Source of the DNA: Pseudomonas marginalis
GTDB lineage: Bacteria > Pseudomonadota > Gammaproteobacteria > Pseudomonadales > Pseudomonadaceae
DNA length: 64,000 nt
Assembly (NCBI RefSeq): GCF_024169655.1
Contig: NZ_JALJWV010000001.1
Span: 4,880,001-4,944,000 of the forward strand
Direction of reading: 5' to 3'
The first letter of the stretch is position 1. Every line of letters begins with the position of its first letter. This document shows positions 1 through 8,274 of the stretch, piece by piece. Under the pieces are notes generated by a model. It was not told the DNA's origin. It did not search any database and was given only the letters and a program-made list of their open reading frames with translations. The position numbers were made by a program, and so were the translations under genes.

Positions 1-5
1 CAAGA

Positions 6-914
6 CTAGTCATTACGCTTGGTCCTCAGCTCGGAGTACAGGTACGGCACGATGATCGCGAGGATCGCACCGAGCATCAGGATTGCACTGGCCGAGCCCA
101 TGCCCATCTGGCCACGGCTGAAAGTGAACGAGTACATGAACATCGCCGGCAGGTCGGACGAGTAGCCCGGGCCGCCAGCGGTCATCGCCGCCACCAGGTC
201 GAAGCTCTTGATCGCGATGTGCGCCAGGATCATCACCGCACTGAAGAACACCGGACGCAGGCTCGGCAGCACCACGCTCCAGTAGATGCGCGGCAGGCTC
301 GCGCCGTCGATCTGCGCGGCACGAATGATCGATTGATCCACACCCCGCAGGCCGGCCAGGAACATCGCCATGATGAAGCCGGAGGCTTGCCACACGGCAG
401 CGATCACCAGGCAATAGACCACGCGGTCCGGGTCGATCAGCCAGTCGAGACGGAAGCCTTCCCAGCCCCAGTCCCGCAGAAGTTTGTCCAGGCCCATGCC
501 CGGGTTGAGCAGCCATTTCCAGGCCGTACCGGTGACGATCATCGAGAGCGCCATCGGGTACAGGTAAATGGTGCGGATAAAGCCTTCGCGGCGGATTTTC
601 TGGTCGAGGAAAATCGCCAGCGTCACGCCGATCACCAAGGTGATACCGATGAACATCCCGCCGAACAGCGCCAGGTTCTTGCTCGCGACCCACCAGCGAT
701 CGTTGTCGAACAACCGCTCGTACTGCGCAAGGCCCGCCCATTTATAGCTGGGCAGGAACGTGGACGTGGTGAACGACAACACGAACGTCCACAGGATGTA
801 GCCGTAGAAGCCCACCAACACGATGAACATGCTCGGCGCCAGCACCAGTTTGGGTAGCCAGCGCTGCAGTGCATCGAACGGCGAGGCTTTGCTGAACACA
901 GCAACAGAACTCAT
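6..914 (-). CDS. gtsB: Glucose/sugar ABC transporter permease GtsB (MalF type)
   Basis: This is an inner-membrane permease of a carbohydrate ABC transporter, 302 residues. It has about six hydrophobic segments, and the loop that contacts the ATPase is visible near the C-terminus (AAQIDGASLPRIYWSVVLP, the EAA motif of MalF-type permeases). It follows the binding-protein gene on the same strand, as in the Pseudomonas gtsABCD glucose/mannose uptake operon; gtsC and gtsD would lie outside the left edge. I chose the ATG at 914 over an in-frame TTG four codons earlier. Neither start has a good Shine-Dalgarno, so the start is uncertain by four codons. The family call is firm; the glucose specificity is inferred from the likeness of the neighbour to GtsA. 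Confidence 0.88.
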   Translation of the reverse strand: MSSVAVFSKASPFDALQRWLPKLVLAPSMFIVLVGFYGYILWTFVLSFTTSTFLPSYKWAGLAQYERLFDNDRWWVASKNLALFGGMFIGITLVIGVTLAIFLDQKIRREGFIRTIYLYPMALSMIVTGTAWKWLLNPGMGLDKLLRDWGWEGFRLDWLIDPDRVVYCLVIAAVWQASGFIMAMFLAGLRGVDQSIIRAAQIDGASLPRIYWSVVLPSLRPVFFSAVMILAHIAIKSFDLVAAMTAGGPGYSSDLPAMFMYSFTFSRGQMGMGSASAILMLGAILAIIVPYLYSELRTKRND

Positions 915-954
915 GGGGAAATCCAATACAAGGGAAAAGGACTACAGGAACATG

Positions 955-984
955 CCGGGCGGGGGCCAGGGCTCCCCCACCCGG
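955..984 (-). promoter_or_regulatory. Stem-loop between gtsA and gtsB
   Basis: Arms CCGGGCGGGGG (955-965) and CCCCCACCCGG (974-984) pair with one mismatch around an 8-base loop, directly after the gtsA stop. There is no T-run, so it looks like an mRNA-stabilising or attenuating hairpin. Such hairpins often let the binding protein be made in excess over the permeases. Confidence 0.6.
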
Positions 985-991
985 TCAACCG

Positions 992-2278
992 TTACTTGGC
1001 AGACTTGATCGCAGCGCCAAGTTTCTTGGCGGTATCGGCCGGGTCGGCTTTCGGGTCGTTGATGTAGTTGGTCACGACATCAAAGAACGCGCCTTGCACG
1101 GCCAGCGTGGTGGCCATGTTGTGCGCCATGCTTGGCTGCAGGCCGCCGGACTTGGCGTCAGCCAGGAAGTCTTTGGCCGCGGTCTGGGCGCAGGAGTCGA
1201 AACCGTAGGATTCCATTTTGTTCAGCATGTCGTTACGCACAGGGATCGAACCCTTGTTGATGCTGAACACTTTCTGGAAGTTTTCACCCAGCACGACTTT
1301 GGCGATGTCCTGCTGACCGGCTGCAGTGCCTTTGTCTTTCTGTTTGAACACCGCCAGGGAGTCGATGTTGTAGGTGAACGCTTTTTCAGTGCCCGGGAAG
1401 GCTACGCACTCGTAGTCTTTGCCGGCGACTTTCTTCGCGGCGGTCCACTCGGACTTGGCCCAGTCACCCATGATCTGCATGCCAGCCTTGCCGTTGATGA
1501 CTTTGCCGGCTTCGAGGTTCCAGTCCTGGCCTTTGCCGTCGACGTCCATGTAGGTCGCGACTTTCTTCAGCTCGGTCAGCGCCTTGACCATTTGCGGGCC
1601 AGTCAGCGCGCCGTTGTCCAGGTCAACCAGGGCTTTCTTGTAGCCATCGGCGCCCATCACCGACAGAACGACCGCTTCGAACACGGTGCTGTCCTGCCAC
1701 GGCTGGCCACCGTGGGCGAGCGCAATGAAGCCGGCGGCCTTGAGTTTGTCGCCGGCGGCGTAGAATTCTTCGAGGGTGGTCGGGTTCTTGGTGATACCGG
1801 CTTTCTTGAAGACTTCCGGGTTGATCCACAGCCAGTTCACGCGGTGGATGTTGACCGGTACGGCGACGTAGTCACCTTCGTACTTCACGGTGTCGGAGAC
1901 TTTCTTGTCGAGCAGGGAGTCCCATTTTTCTGCTTTGGCCACGTCTTTGAGGACGTCGGTGTCGAGCAAGCCGGTGGAGGCCCATTCCTGAATGTCCGGG
2001 CCTTTGATCTGGGCTACGCCGGGTGGGTTGCCGGCGACCGCGCGGCTTTTCAGCACGGTCATGGCCGTGGCGCCACCGCCACCTGCGACAGCACCGTCTT
2101 TCCAGGTGAAGCCGTCTTTTTCAACTTGGGCCTTCAGGACATCTACAGCCGCTTTTTCACCGCCCGAGGTCCACCAATGCACAACTTCAACCGTGCCTTT
2201 CGAGTCGGCGGCAAATGCACTGAGGGGAAACAACGAGGCAATGGAAATAGCGACGGCGAGGCGATTAATCGCGTTCAT
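992..2278 (-). CDS. gtsA: Sugar ABC transporter periplasmic substrate-binding protein GtsA
   Basis: This is a 428-residue periplasmic solute-binding protein of the carbohydrate uptake class 1 family. A clean signal peptide ends near FPLSAFAA (residues 17-24), followed by the mature start DSKGTVEVVHWWTSGGE typical of glucose/mannose binding proteins. Aromatic and charged pocket residues such as NIHRVNWLW near residue 145 fit a hexose binder. It is the first gene of the leftward transporter operon; a stem-loop follows its stop and a duplicated operator-like element lies 83-120 bases upstream of its ATG. Glucose/mannose as substrate is inferred from resemblance to Pseudomonas GtsA. Confidence 0.88.
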   Translation of the reverse strand: MNAINRLAVAISIASLFPLSAFAADSKGTVEVVHWWTSGGEKAAVDVLKAQVEKDGFTWKDGAVAGGGGATAMTVLKSRAVAGNPPGVAQIKGPDIQEWASTGLLDTDVLKDVAKAEKWDSLLDKKVSDTVKYEGDYVAVPVNIHRVNWLWINPEVFKKAGITKNPTTLEEFYAAGDKLKAAGFIALAHGGQPWQDSTVFEAVVLSVMGADGYKKALVDLDNGALTGPQMVKALTELKKVATYMDVDGKGQDWNLEAGKVINGKAGMQIMGDWAKSEWTAAKKVAGKDYECVAFPGTEKAFTYNIDSLAVFKQKDKGTAAGQQDIAKVVLGENFQKVFSINKGSIPVRNDMLNKMESYGFDSCAQTAAKDFLADAKSGGLQPSMAHNMATTLAVQGAFFDVVTNYINDPKADPADTAKKLGAAIKSAK

Positions 2279-2360
2279 CTGAGTACCTTTTCTTGTTGTT
2301 ATGCATGCAAGTCTAGAGCTTGCGCTGCACGGAGTTTAAACAGGGATTTTTCAAGCGCAG

Positions 2361-2398
2361 GTAACAAAGGGATGCACAAATGTCACAGCCCGGTGACA
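2361..2398. promoter_or_regulatory. Operator-like element, copy 1 (upstream of gtsA)
   Basis: GTAACAAAGG (2361-2370) is followed 20 bases from its start by the palindrome TGTCAC-N6-GTGACA (2381-2398). The same composite, with identical internal spacing, recurs at 3705-3742 before the isomerase gene. It overlaps the 3' end of the isomerase CDS and lies 83 bases upstream of the gtsA start. Best read as the binding site of a shared sugar regulator; which one is unknown. Confidence 0.6.
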
Positions 2399-3642
2399 TA
2401 GCACCCGCGACCCAATGCACTGGCCATGCTGGGCGCCAAGGGTAGCGTCGGCAGCAAGACCGCTTGCCAGGCGTGGTACAGGTCCGGTTTGCCGCCCCAG
2501 ATCTTGCTGCTGGGTTGGTTCTGCGGGCTGAGTTCGTGGTGCCAACTGCCGTGGATGCGGTCGATGAAATGGGCGTCGCAAAACTCCCAAAAACGCCGAT
2601 ACCAGGTTTCGTAATGTGGATCGAAGGTGCGTTTCAACAGGGCCTGCGCGGCGGCGCTGGCTTCGGCGTGGGTCCAGTGCAGGCGTTCACGCACCACTGG
2701 GCGCTGGTTCCAGTCCAGGGTGTAAACGATGCCGGGCGCGCCATCCACGGCCCAGGCGTAGTCACAGGCGCTGGCGAACAGGCCCTTGGCGTCGGTCACC
2801 AGCCAGTCTGGCGTGGCCAGCCCGGCTTGCAGGCGTGCAGCCTCCAGGTGCAACACCAACCGCGCCCACTCGAAACCGTGGCCTGGGGTCACGCCATAGG
2901 GGCGGAAGCCGTCGGCGGGGTTGTCTTCGTTGTAACCGCGCAAGGGTGTCCACTGGGCGTCGAAGTGCTCGATCACCATGAACCGGTTGCTGGCGGCGTG
3001 GGTGTGGATCACACGCTCGACGATGCGCAGCGCGCGGTCCAGCCAGCGCGTGTCGGCGGTGACGTCAGCCAGGGCAAGGAACGCTTCCGTCGCGTGCATG
3101 TTGCTGTTGGCGCCGCGATAGGCTTCGACGCCGCTCCAGTCTTGGGCAAAGGATTCGAGCATGACGCCCTCCTCCTCGCTCCAGAAAAACTGCTCGATGA
3201 TCTGGATCGCGTCGTTCAACAGGGCTTGTGCGCCGGGGGCGCCAGCGACCACCGCAGAACTGGCGGCCAGGGCGACAAAGGCGTGCAGGTAGGCAGCCTT
3301 GCCGGTATTGCCATCCACAGCGTGGGGCGCGGCGAACCAGCCACCGTGCGTGTTATCGCGTAGCGGGCCGCTGAGGGCGGCAACCCCGTGCTCGACCCGC
3401 TCGGCATACCCCGGCAGCCCCATCGCGTGGGCCATGGCGAAGCTATGGGTCATGCGCGCGGTGTTCATGGTTTCGGCAATGGCATTGGCCGGCAACTGGC
3501 CGTTATCGTCCAGATTGCCGAAACCGTCGGCCAGGCGCGAGGCCTTGGCGAATGACAGCAGGCGCTGGCCTTCGCTGGCGAGCCAGGCATGGTGGGCAGG
3601 TGCGTTCAGCCAACTGCCGGCAGGCAGTGGTTGGGTGGTCAT
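2383..3642 (-). CDS. AGE-family sugar isomerase/epimerase (YihS/mannose isomerase-like)
   Basis: This is a 419-residue protein of the N-acylglucosamine 2-epimerase (alpha/alpha barrel) superfamily. Histidines that correspond to the catalytic set of YihS-type aldose-ketose isomerases can be seen: H183 (NSNMHATEAFLAL), H255 (TPGHGFEWARL) and H390 (KPDLYHAW). In that family they interconvert mannose, fructose and related sugars by proton transfer at C2. No signal peptide is seen, so it should be cytoplasmic. It lies just upstream of gtsA on the same strand and shares an operator-like element with it, suggesting it processes a sugar brought in by the Gts transporter. Mannose as substrate is an inference. 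Confidence 0.8.
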   Translation of the reverse strand: MTTQPLPAGSWLNAPAHHAWLASEGQRLLSFAKASRLADGFGNLDDNGQLPANAIAETMNTARMTHSFAMAHAMGLPGYAERVEHGVAALSGPLRDNTHGGWFAAPHAVDGNTGKAAYLHAFVALAASSAVVAGAPGAQALLNDAIQIIEQFFWSEEEGVMLESFAQDWSGVEAYRGANSNMHATEAFLALADVTADTRWLDRALRIVERVIHTHAASNRFMVIEHFDAQWTPLRGYNEDNPADGFRPYGVTPGHGFEWARLVLHLEAARLQAGLATPDWLVTDAKGLFASACDYAWAVDGAPGIVYTLDWNQRPVVRERLHWTHAEASAAAQALLKRTFDPHYETWYRRFWEFCDAHFIDRIHGSWHHELSPQNQPSSKIWGGKPDLYHAWQAVLLPTLPLAPSMASALGRGCYVTGL

Positions 3643-3704
3643 GGCAGGCCCTTATTATTGTTGGGGGGATGACCGGAGTCTAAACAAGGGCGGCGCGAGG
3701 GCAT

Positions 3705-3748
3705 GTAACGAAGGACAAGGGAAATGTCACCAGATGGTGACATTTCCC
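3705..3748. promoter_or_regulatory. Operator-like element, copy 2 (upstream of the AGE isomerase)
   Basis: GTAACGAAGG (3705-3714) followed at the same 20-base offset by TGTCAC-N6-GTGACA (3725-3742). Here the palindrome is extended to perfect 13-base arms, GGGAAATGTCACC (3719-3731) and GGTGACATTTCCC (3736-3748). It starts 63 bases upstream of the isomerase ATG. No T-run follows on either strand, so an operator is more likely than a terminator, although it also follows the stop of the next leftward gene. Confidence 0.6.
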
Positions 3749-3755
3749 AAGACCT

Positions 3756-4601
3756 TTACTGACCGATCGGCGTGGCTGCGGCCGGCGAATTGAGGCGCTG
3801 GTTCAGGTTCTGCACCTGACTCTGCAAGGTGGTGATATTGCGGGTGGTCTGAATGCGGAACACGTCGAACTCTTTATTGGTCGGTGCGTCGCTATTGGCC
3901 GGCTGGTTGTCCTGCGCGCTCTTTAGCACCACCATGTCTTGTTCAAGACGGGCGATGGCGGCGCTCGGGCTGCCCTGTTTCTTCAGGGCAGCCACGTCAG
4001 CGACCAGATCCCTGATCTCGCTATCGCGCTTGGCGGCCTCCCCTTGCGCCGCCTTGAGGCCGGCCACAGCGTCGGTCAACGCTTGCACCTGGCCTTGCAA
4101 CTTGGCGTTGGCGTTGGACAGGTCAGTGGTGCCGGCGGTCATTTGGGCCAGGCGCTTGTCCAGCTCGGTGGCCTGGCCGGCCACACCGACTTGCTGCTTG
4201 CCCTGCTCCAGCAACTGGGTTTCCAACTGCCTGATCTGCAGTTTCAGCGCTTCGCTGCCGTTGTTCACGCTGGCTTCACTGGCGACGAACTTGCCGGAAA
4301 TATCCTGCAGGCGCCCTGCCGCTTCTTCGCTGATGCGCGCAAAACTTTCCTGGGTGGCAACCAGTTGCTGGCCCATCAGCGAAATCTGCTGGAAGCTCCA
4401 CCAGGCCAGGCCGGCAAAGGCGATCAGCAGCGCGCCGACCAAGGCCCACAACGGGCCGGTACTGGCGCTTTTGACCTTGACCACGGGAGTGTTGCGCGAG
4501 CGCACGGAGGTGGCGGCGGTCGGCACGAAATCATCATCGTCCAAGGTGTCGGCCCGCAGGCTGGGAACATTGTCGAAATCGTCGTTGGCATCGTTGCGCA
4601 T
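3756..4601 (-). CDS. Membrane-anchored coiled-coil protein of unknown function
   Basis: This is a 281-residue protein with an acidic cytoplasmic N-terminus (DDDDF near residue 22), one membrane helix at about residues 50-68 (GPLWALVGALLIAFAGLAWW) and a long heptad-rich region from about 75 to 270. The coiled coil is rich in Gln, Ala and Leu. The layout is that of a bitopic inner-membrane protein with a periplasmic coiled coil. Similar Pseudomonas proteins are sometimes labelled ATPase, but I see no Walker motif. Its neighbours (a sugar isomerase and a dehydrogenase) give no clue to its function. Confidence 0.75.
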   Translation of the reverse strand: MRNDANDDFDNVPSLRADTLDDDDFVPTAATSVRSRNTPVVKVKSASTGPLWALVGALLIAFAGLAWWSFQQISLMGQQLVATQESFARISEEAAGRLQDISGKFVASEASVNNGSEALKLQIRQLETQLLEQGKQQVGVAGQATELDKRLAQMTAGTTDLSNANAKLQGQVQALTDAVAGLKAAQGEAAKRDSEIRDLVADVAALKKQGSPSAAIARLEQDMVVLKSAQDNQPANSDAPTNKEFDVFRIQTTRNITTLQSQVQNLNQRLNSPAAATPIGQ

Positions 4602-4727
4602 GAATCAACCCTGAATCGTGAAATGGCTACCTGGAAAGCCGGGCGACGGGAGTATAAACCGCTGTCCCGCCGCACTGATCGACCCGGAACGCTGAATTCG
4701 GTTCCCGATGTGTTGCCGCTTGTGAGC

Positions 4728-5726
4728 TTACTTCAGCCCCGGTTCCTGAGCTTTCCACCAGTGGCAGAACTCGTCGAGCGCGGTCCACAGGCTGACCTTG
4801 GGCTCATAGTCGAGATAATGCCTCGCGCGACTGATGTCGAGGGTGAAATCTTTGTTCATCACCTGCATGCCCAGACGCGACAACGCCGGTTCCGGGCGCC
4901 CGGGCCACAGCGCGCAGAATGCCTCGTTCAACGCCGCGACGCTGTAGGACAAACCGTAGGACCGATACCGCGTGACCTGAGGCAAATCCATCTGGCGCAT
5001 CACGTAGTTCACCACATCCCACACCGGCACCGGGGTGCCGTTACTGATGTTGTAGGCTTTGCCCAACGCCGAGCCGGTGGCGAGCAAACTGCTGAGCAGC
5101 GCTTCATTAAGGTTGTGTACGCTGGTGAAATCGACCTTGTTCAGGCCGTCGCCGACGATGGCCAAGCGGTTCTTGCGCTGCATTTTCAGCAGGCGCGGGA
5201 AGATGCTCATGTCACCGGCGCCGGTGACAAAACGCGGACGCAGGGCCAGGACTTCGAGGCCGAATTCCTGGGCACCGAAGACCTTTTGCTCGGCCAGGTA
5301 CTTGGTGGCGGCATAGGGATGCTTGAAGCGCTTGGGCACTTGGTCCTCGGTCAGCCCCAGGTGGTCGCGCCCGTCGAAGTAGATCGACGGCGAGGACAAG
5401 TGAACCAGGCGCCCAACCCGTTGCTTGAGGCAGGCTTCGACGACGTTTTCGGTCACCAGCACATTGCCTTGATGGAAATCCTGATAGCGCCCCCACAGCC
5501 CGACGGCGCCGGCGCAATGCACCACGGCTTCGACGTCGCGGCACAGTTCGCGCACCAGGTCGGCATCATTCAAATCACCCTGGATAAACTCGGCACCGCG
5601 CCGTACCAGGTGTTCCACACCCTCGGCGCGCCGCCCGTTGACCCGCACGTCCAGGCCCTGCTCCAGGGCGAAACGCGCAAAGCGCCCGCCGATGAAGCCG
5701 CTTGCGCCGGTGACCAGAATCTTCAT
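4728..5726 (-). CDS. NAD(P)-dependent epimerase/dehydratase (extended SDR, 3-beta-HSD-like)
   Basis: This is a 332-residue extended short-chain dehydrogenase. The dinucleotide-binding GASGFIGG lies at residues 7-14. The catalytic triad region is visible: Ser 111/112 in LVHLSSPSIYF and Tyr138-x3-Lys142 in HPYAATKYLAE. The C-terminal substrate domain (residues 180-330) resembles the 3-beta-hydroxysteroid dehydrogenase/isomerase-like branch rather than classic UDP-glucose epimerases. The substrate cannot be told from sequence. It ends 52 bases before the argP stop and runs in the same direction; no shared function with argP is apparent. Confidence 0.8.
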   Translation of the reverse strand: MKILVTGASGFIGGRFARFALEQGLDVRVNGRRAEGVEHLVRRGAEFIQGDLNDADLVRELCRDVEAVVHCAGAVGLWGRYQDFHQGNVLVTENVVEACLKQRVGRLVHLSSPSIYFDGRDHLGLTEDQVPKRFKHPYAATKYLAEQKVFGAQEFGLEVLALRPRFVTGAGDMSIFPRLLKMQRKNRLAIVGDGLNKVDFTSVHNLNEALLSSLLATGSALGKAYNISNGTPVPVWDVVNYVMRQMDLPQVTRYRSYGLSYSVAALNEAFCALWPGRPEPALSRLGMQVMNKDFTLDISRARHYLDYEPKVSLWTALDEFCHWWKAQEPGLK

Positions 5727-5778
5727 GTGTTACTCCGTGTTCTTTCGTTTTTCATCGCTGTTGCCTTGACGCCCGCCA

Positions 5779-6672
5779 TCAGTCCAACGGCACCAACCAT
5801 TGACCACAGGCCTGAGCCAGATGGTCAGTCAACAAACCCAACAGTTGCCCGCCACTGCGCCAATGATGCCAGTACAGCGGCACATCGATGGGCTTATCTG
5901 GCAATAACTCGACCAATATGCCCCTTTGCAATTGGTCGCCGACCTGCAGTTCAGGCACCAGGCCCCAACCGAGTCCGGCTTCCGCCAAGCGGATAAACCC
6001 TTCGGACGAGGGGCACAAATGGTGCTCGAAACCGCCGTCCACCCCGAGCGCGGCCAGGTAGCGGTGTTGCAGGAAATCGTCCGGGCCAAATACCAAGGCC
6101 GGCGTGCGCGCCAGTTGATCGGCGCGCACACCGCTGGGGAAGTGCCGGGCGATAAACGCCGGGCTCGCCAGCGCCCGATAGCGCATCGCGCCCAGCAACA
6201 GGCTGCGCGCACCGGCCACCGGGCGTTCACTGGCGCAGATACAGGCCGCCACTTCACCGGCACGCATGCGCTTGAGGCCGACCGTCTGGTCTTCCACCAC
6301 CAGGTCCAGCAGCAAATGCTGCTCGGCGCAAAAGTCGCTGACGGCCTCGGCCCACCATGTGGCGAGGCTGTCGGCATTCAACGCGATGCGCAGGCGTTCG
6401 GGCATGCCTTCTTCATCCAGCGCCGGCACCTGGCTTTGCAAGTCGCGCTCCAGCAGCCGTACCTGTTGCACATGGTTGAGCAGCCGCCGGCCGATATCGG
6501 TGGGCGTCGGCGGTGTGGCCCGCACCAGCACCGGCTGGCCGATCCGAGCCTCCAGCAGCTTGATACGCTGGGAGATCGCCGATTGCGACAACCCCAGCAC
6601 CTGGGCGCCGCGCTCGAAGCCGGCTTGTTCCACCACCGCCGCCAGGGCGGAGAGCAATTTATAGTCGAACAT
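5779..6672 (-). CDS. argP: LysR-family regulator ArgP
   Basis: This is a 297-residue LysR-type regulator. The N-terminal winged helix-turn-helix covers residues 3-62 (FERGAQVLGLSQSAISQRIKL... region) and the effector-binding domain follows from about residue 90. The opening MFDYKLLSALAAVVEQ and the placement back to back with a LysE/ArgO exporter gene, 100 bases apart, identify it as ArgP (IciA). In enterobacteria ArgP activates argO in response to arginine and is blocked by lysine. The divergent intergenic region 6673-6772 should hold both promoters and the ArgP site. Confidence 0.88.
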   Translation of the reverse strand: MFDYKLLSALAAVVEQAGFERGAQVLGLSQSAISQRIKLLEARIGQPVLVRATPPTPTDIGRRLLNHVQQVRLLERDLQSQVPALDEEGMPERLRIALNADSLATWWAEAVSDFCAEQHLLLDLVVEDQTVGLKRMRAGEVAACICASERPVAGARSLLLGAMRYRALASPAFIARHFPSGVRADQLARTPALVFGPDDFLQHRYLAALGVDGGFEHHLCPSSEGFIRLAEAGLGWGLVPELQVGDQLQRGILVELLPDKPIDVPLYWHHWRSGGQLLGLLTDHLAQACGQWLVPLD

Positions 6673-6772
6673 CAGTTTCTCTAATGGGCGATCAGCAATA
6701 TTTGTTTTTCTTATACAGCCATGCCAGGGAAGATAGCCAGCATCGTTTCGGCCTGAGCAAGGATCTTCAACT

Positions 6773-7375
6773 ATGTGGCAAAGCTATCTGAACGGCCTAC
6801 TGGTCGCCTTGGGGCTGATCATGGCCATCGGCTCGCAGAATGCCTTTGTGCTGGCGCAAAGCCTGCGTCGTGAACACCACCTGCCGGTGGCGGCCCTGTG
6901 TGTCGTCTGCGATGCGCTGCTGGTGGCCGCCGGGGTATTCGGACTGGCGACGGTACTGGCGCAAAGCCCGATTCTGCTGGGGATTGCCCGCTGGGGCGGC
7001 GCCGCGTTCCTGCTGTGGTACGGCGCCTGCGCGCTGCGGCGGGCCTGTTCGAAACAGAGCCTGGACCAGGGCGACACCCTCAAGGTGCGCTCATTGCGCG
7101 CCGTGTTGCTCAGCGCGTTGGCGGTCACGCTGCTCAACCCCCACGTTTACTTGGACACGGTGCTGCTGATTGGCTCGCTGGGCGCCCAACAGACCGAACC
7201 CGGCGCCTACGTGGCCGGCGCGGCCAGCGCTTCGTTCCTGTGGTTCGCCACGCTGGCGCTGGGCGCCGCCTGGCTGGCCCCGTGGCTGGCACGTCCGGCG
7301 ACATGGCGTCTACTCGACCTTTTGGTGGCGGCAATGATGTTCAGCGTGGCTTATCAATTGATCAGCGCCCGATAG
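6773..7375 (+). CDS. argO: LysE/ArgO-family basic amino acid exporter
   Basis: This is a 200-residue inner-membrane protein with about six hydrophobic helices. The family hallmark GSQNAFVLAQSLRREH sits at residues 20-35, near the end of the first helix. Proteins of this family export L-arginine and/or L-lysine to prevent toxic build-up or canavanine damage. It is divergent from argP, the classic arrangement of exporter and its activator. Substrate (arginine versus lysine) is not decidable here. Confidence 0.88.
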   Translation: MWQSYLNGLLVALGLIMAIGSQNAFVLAQSLRREHHLPVAALCVVCDALLVAAGVFGLATVLAQSPILLGIARWGGAAFLLWYGACALRRACSKQSLDQGDTLKVRSLRAVLLSALAVTLLNPHVYLDTVLLIGSLGAQQTEPGAYVAGAASASFLWFATLALGAAWLAPWLARPATWRLLDLLVAAMMFSVAYQLISAR

Positions 7376-7443
7376 ATATTCCAAAACGCTCTGGAACCTC
7401 TATCCCACACAGTTGTTGCGTGGTTTTGCCACACCCCGGGTGC

Positions 7444-7449
7444 TATGAT
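7444..7449 (+). promoter_or_regulatory. Possible -10 box of sodB
   Basis: TATGAT lies about 100 bases upstream of the sodB ATG, preceded at 17 bases by TGGTTT (7421-7426), a poor -35. It is the best sigma-70-like candidate in the intergenic region but is weak. Confidence 0.3.
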
Positions 7450-7550
7450 CCGGACCCTGCGCCGCAAAGAGTACAAACTCCCCGGCGCTGGTTTGGCCGC
7501 CCGTGATCGGCCTTGCGCTCACCGCAACTGACCTGATTAGGAGAATCATC

Positions 7551-8147
7551 ATGGCTTTCGAATTGCCGCCGCTGCCCTACGCACACGATGCCCTGCAGCC
7601 GCACATTTCCAAGGAAACCTTGGAATACCACCACGACAAGCATCACAACACCTACGTCGTGAACCTGAACAACCTGGTGCCTGGCACCGAGTTCGAAGGC
7701 AAGACCCTGGAAGAAATCGTCAAATCTTCTTCGGGCGGTATCTTCAACAACGCCGCTCAGGTCTGGAACCACACCTTCTACTGGAACTGCCTGGCGCCAA
7801 ACGCCGGCGGTCAACCAACCGGCGCGCTGGCTGAAGCCATCAACGCTGCGTTCGGTTCGTTCGACAAGTTCAAAGAAGAATTCACCAAGACGTCCGTCGG
7901 CACCTTCGGTTCCGGTTGGGGCTGGCTGGTGAAAAAGGCTGACGGTTCCCTGGCCCTGGCCAGCACCATCGGCGCCGGCAACCCGCTGACCAGCGGCGAC
8001 ACCCCGCTGCTGACCTGCGACGTCTGGGAACACGCTTACTACATCGACTACCGCAACGCCCGTCCAAAGTATGTGGAAGCGTTCTGGAACCTGGTCAACT
8101 GGAAGTTCGTGGCTGAGCAGTTCGAAGGCAAGGCCTTCACTGCCTAA
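7551..8147 (+). CDS. sodB: Iron superoxide dismutase SodB
   Basis: This is a 198-residue cytoplasmic superoxide dismutase that converts superoxide to oxygen and hydrogen peroxide. The metal ligands are all present: H27, H74 (VWNHTFYWN), D157 and H161 (DVWEHAYYIDY). The AQVWNHTFYW and G-rich WGWLV signatures and the length fit the Fe-SOD branch of Pseudomonas. The ATG at 7551 is preceded at about 8 bases by TAGGAG; longer upstream readings lack support. A strong rho-independent terminator follows at 8168-8192, so it is probably monocistronic. Confidence 0.97.
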   Translation: MAFELPPLPYAHDALQPHISKETLEYHHDKHHNTYVVNLNNLVPGTEFEGKTLEEIVKSSSGGIFNNAAQVWNHTFYWNCLAPNAGGQPTGALAEAINAAFGSFDKFKEEFTKTSVGTFGSGWGWLVKKADGSLALASTIGAGNPLTSGDTPLLTCDVWEHAYYIDYRNARPKYVEAFWNLVNWKFVAEQFEGKAFTA

Positions 8148-8167
8148 GCACCCCTTGCAGTAAAAAG

Positions 8168-8192
8168 AGCCCGGCGATTGCCGGGCTTTTTT
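8168..8192 (+). terminator. Rho-independent terminator of sodB
   Basis: AGCCCGGC (8168-8175), loop GATT, GCCGGGCT (8180-8187), then a run of T. Confidence 0.92.
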
Positions 8193-8201
8193 GTGCGCGA
8201 T

Positions 8202-8230
8202 GGAACCGAGCGGCCGGCACCCGCCACCCA
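8202..8230 (+). promoter_or_regulatory. Perfect match to the HrpL (hrp box) promoter consensus
   Basis: GGAACC (8202-8207), exactly 16 bases, then CCACCCA (8224-8230). The published ECF sigma HrpL consensus is GGAACC-N15/16-CCACNNA, so every fixed base matches. It lies 45 bases upstream of the ATG of a 70-residue ORF and just beyond the sodB terminator, i.e. placed like a real promoter. No type III secretion genes are in this window. Confidence 0.6.
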
Positions 8231-8274
8231 GGCGGGGGAGGAATTCGCCTCTCACACCTGTCAGAGAAATAATC

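Noticed and set aside
219..857. Long open frame opposite gtsB
   Set aside because: Antisense shadow of a high-GC gene; very rich in His, Gln and Arg, no ribosome-binding site, and the real permease is on the other strand.
2361..3748. Reading the TGTCAC...GTGACA palindromes as CRP/Vfr sites or terminators
   Set aside because: CRP/Vfr sites read TGTGA-N6-TCACA, which these do not match; no T-run follows on either strand, so they are not ordinary terminators.
3939..5996. 685-codon plus-strand open frame across the coiled-coil and dehydrogenase genes
   Set aside because: Shadow frame over two well supported minus-strand genes; crosses their intergenic gap and has no domain.
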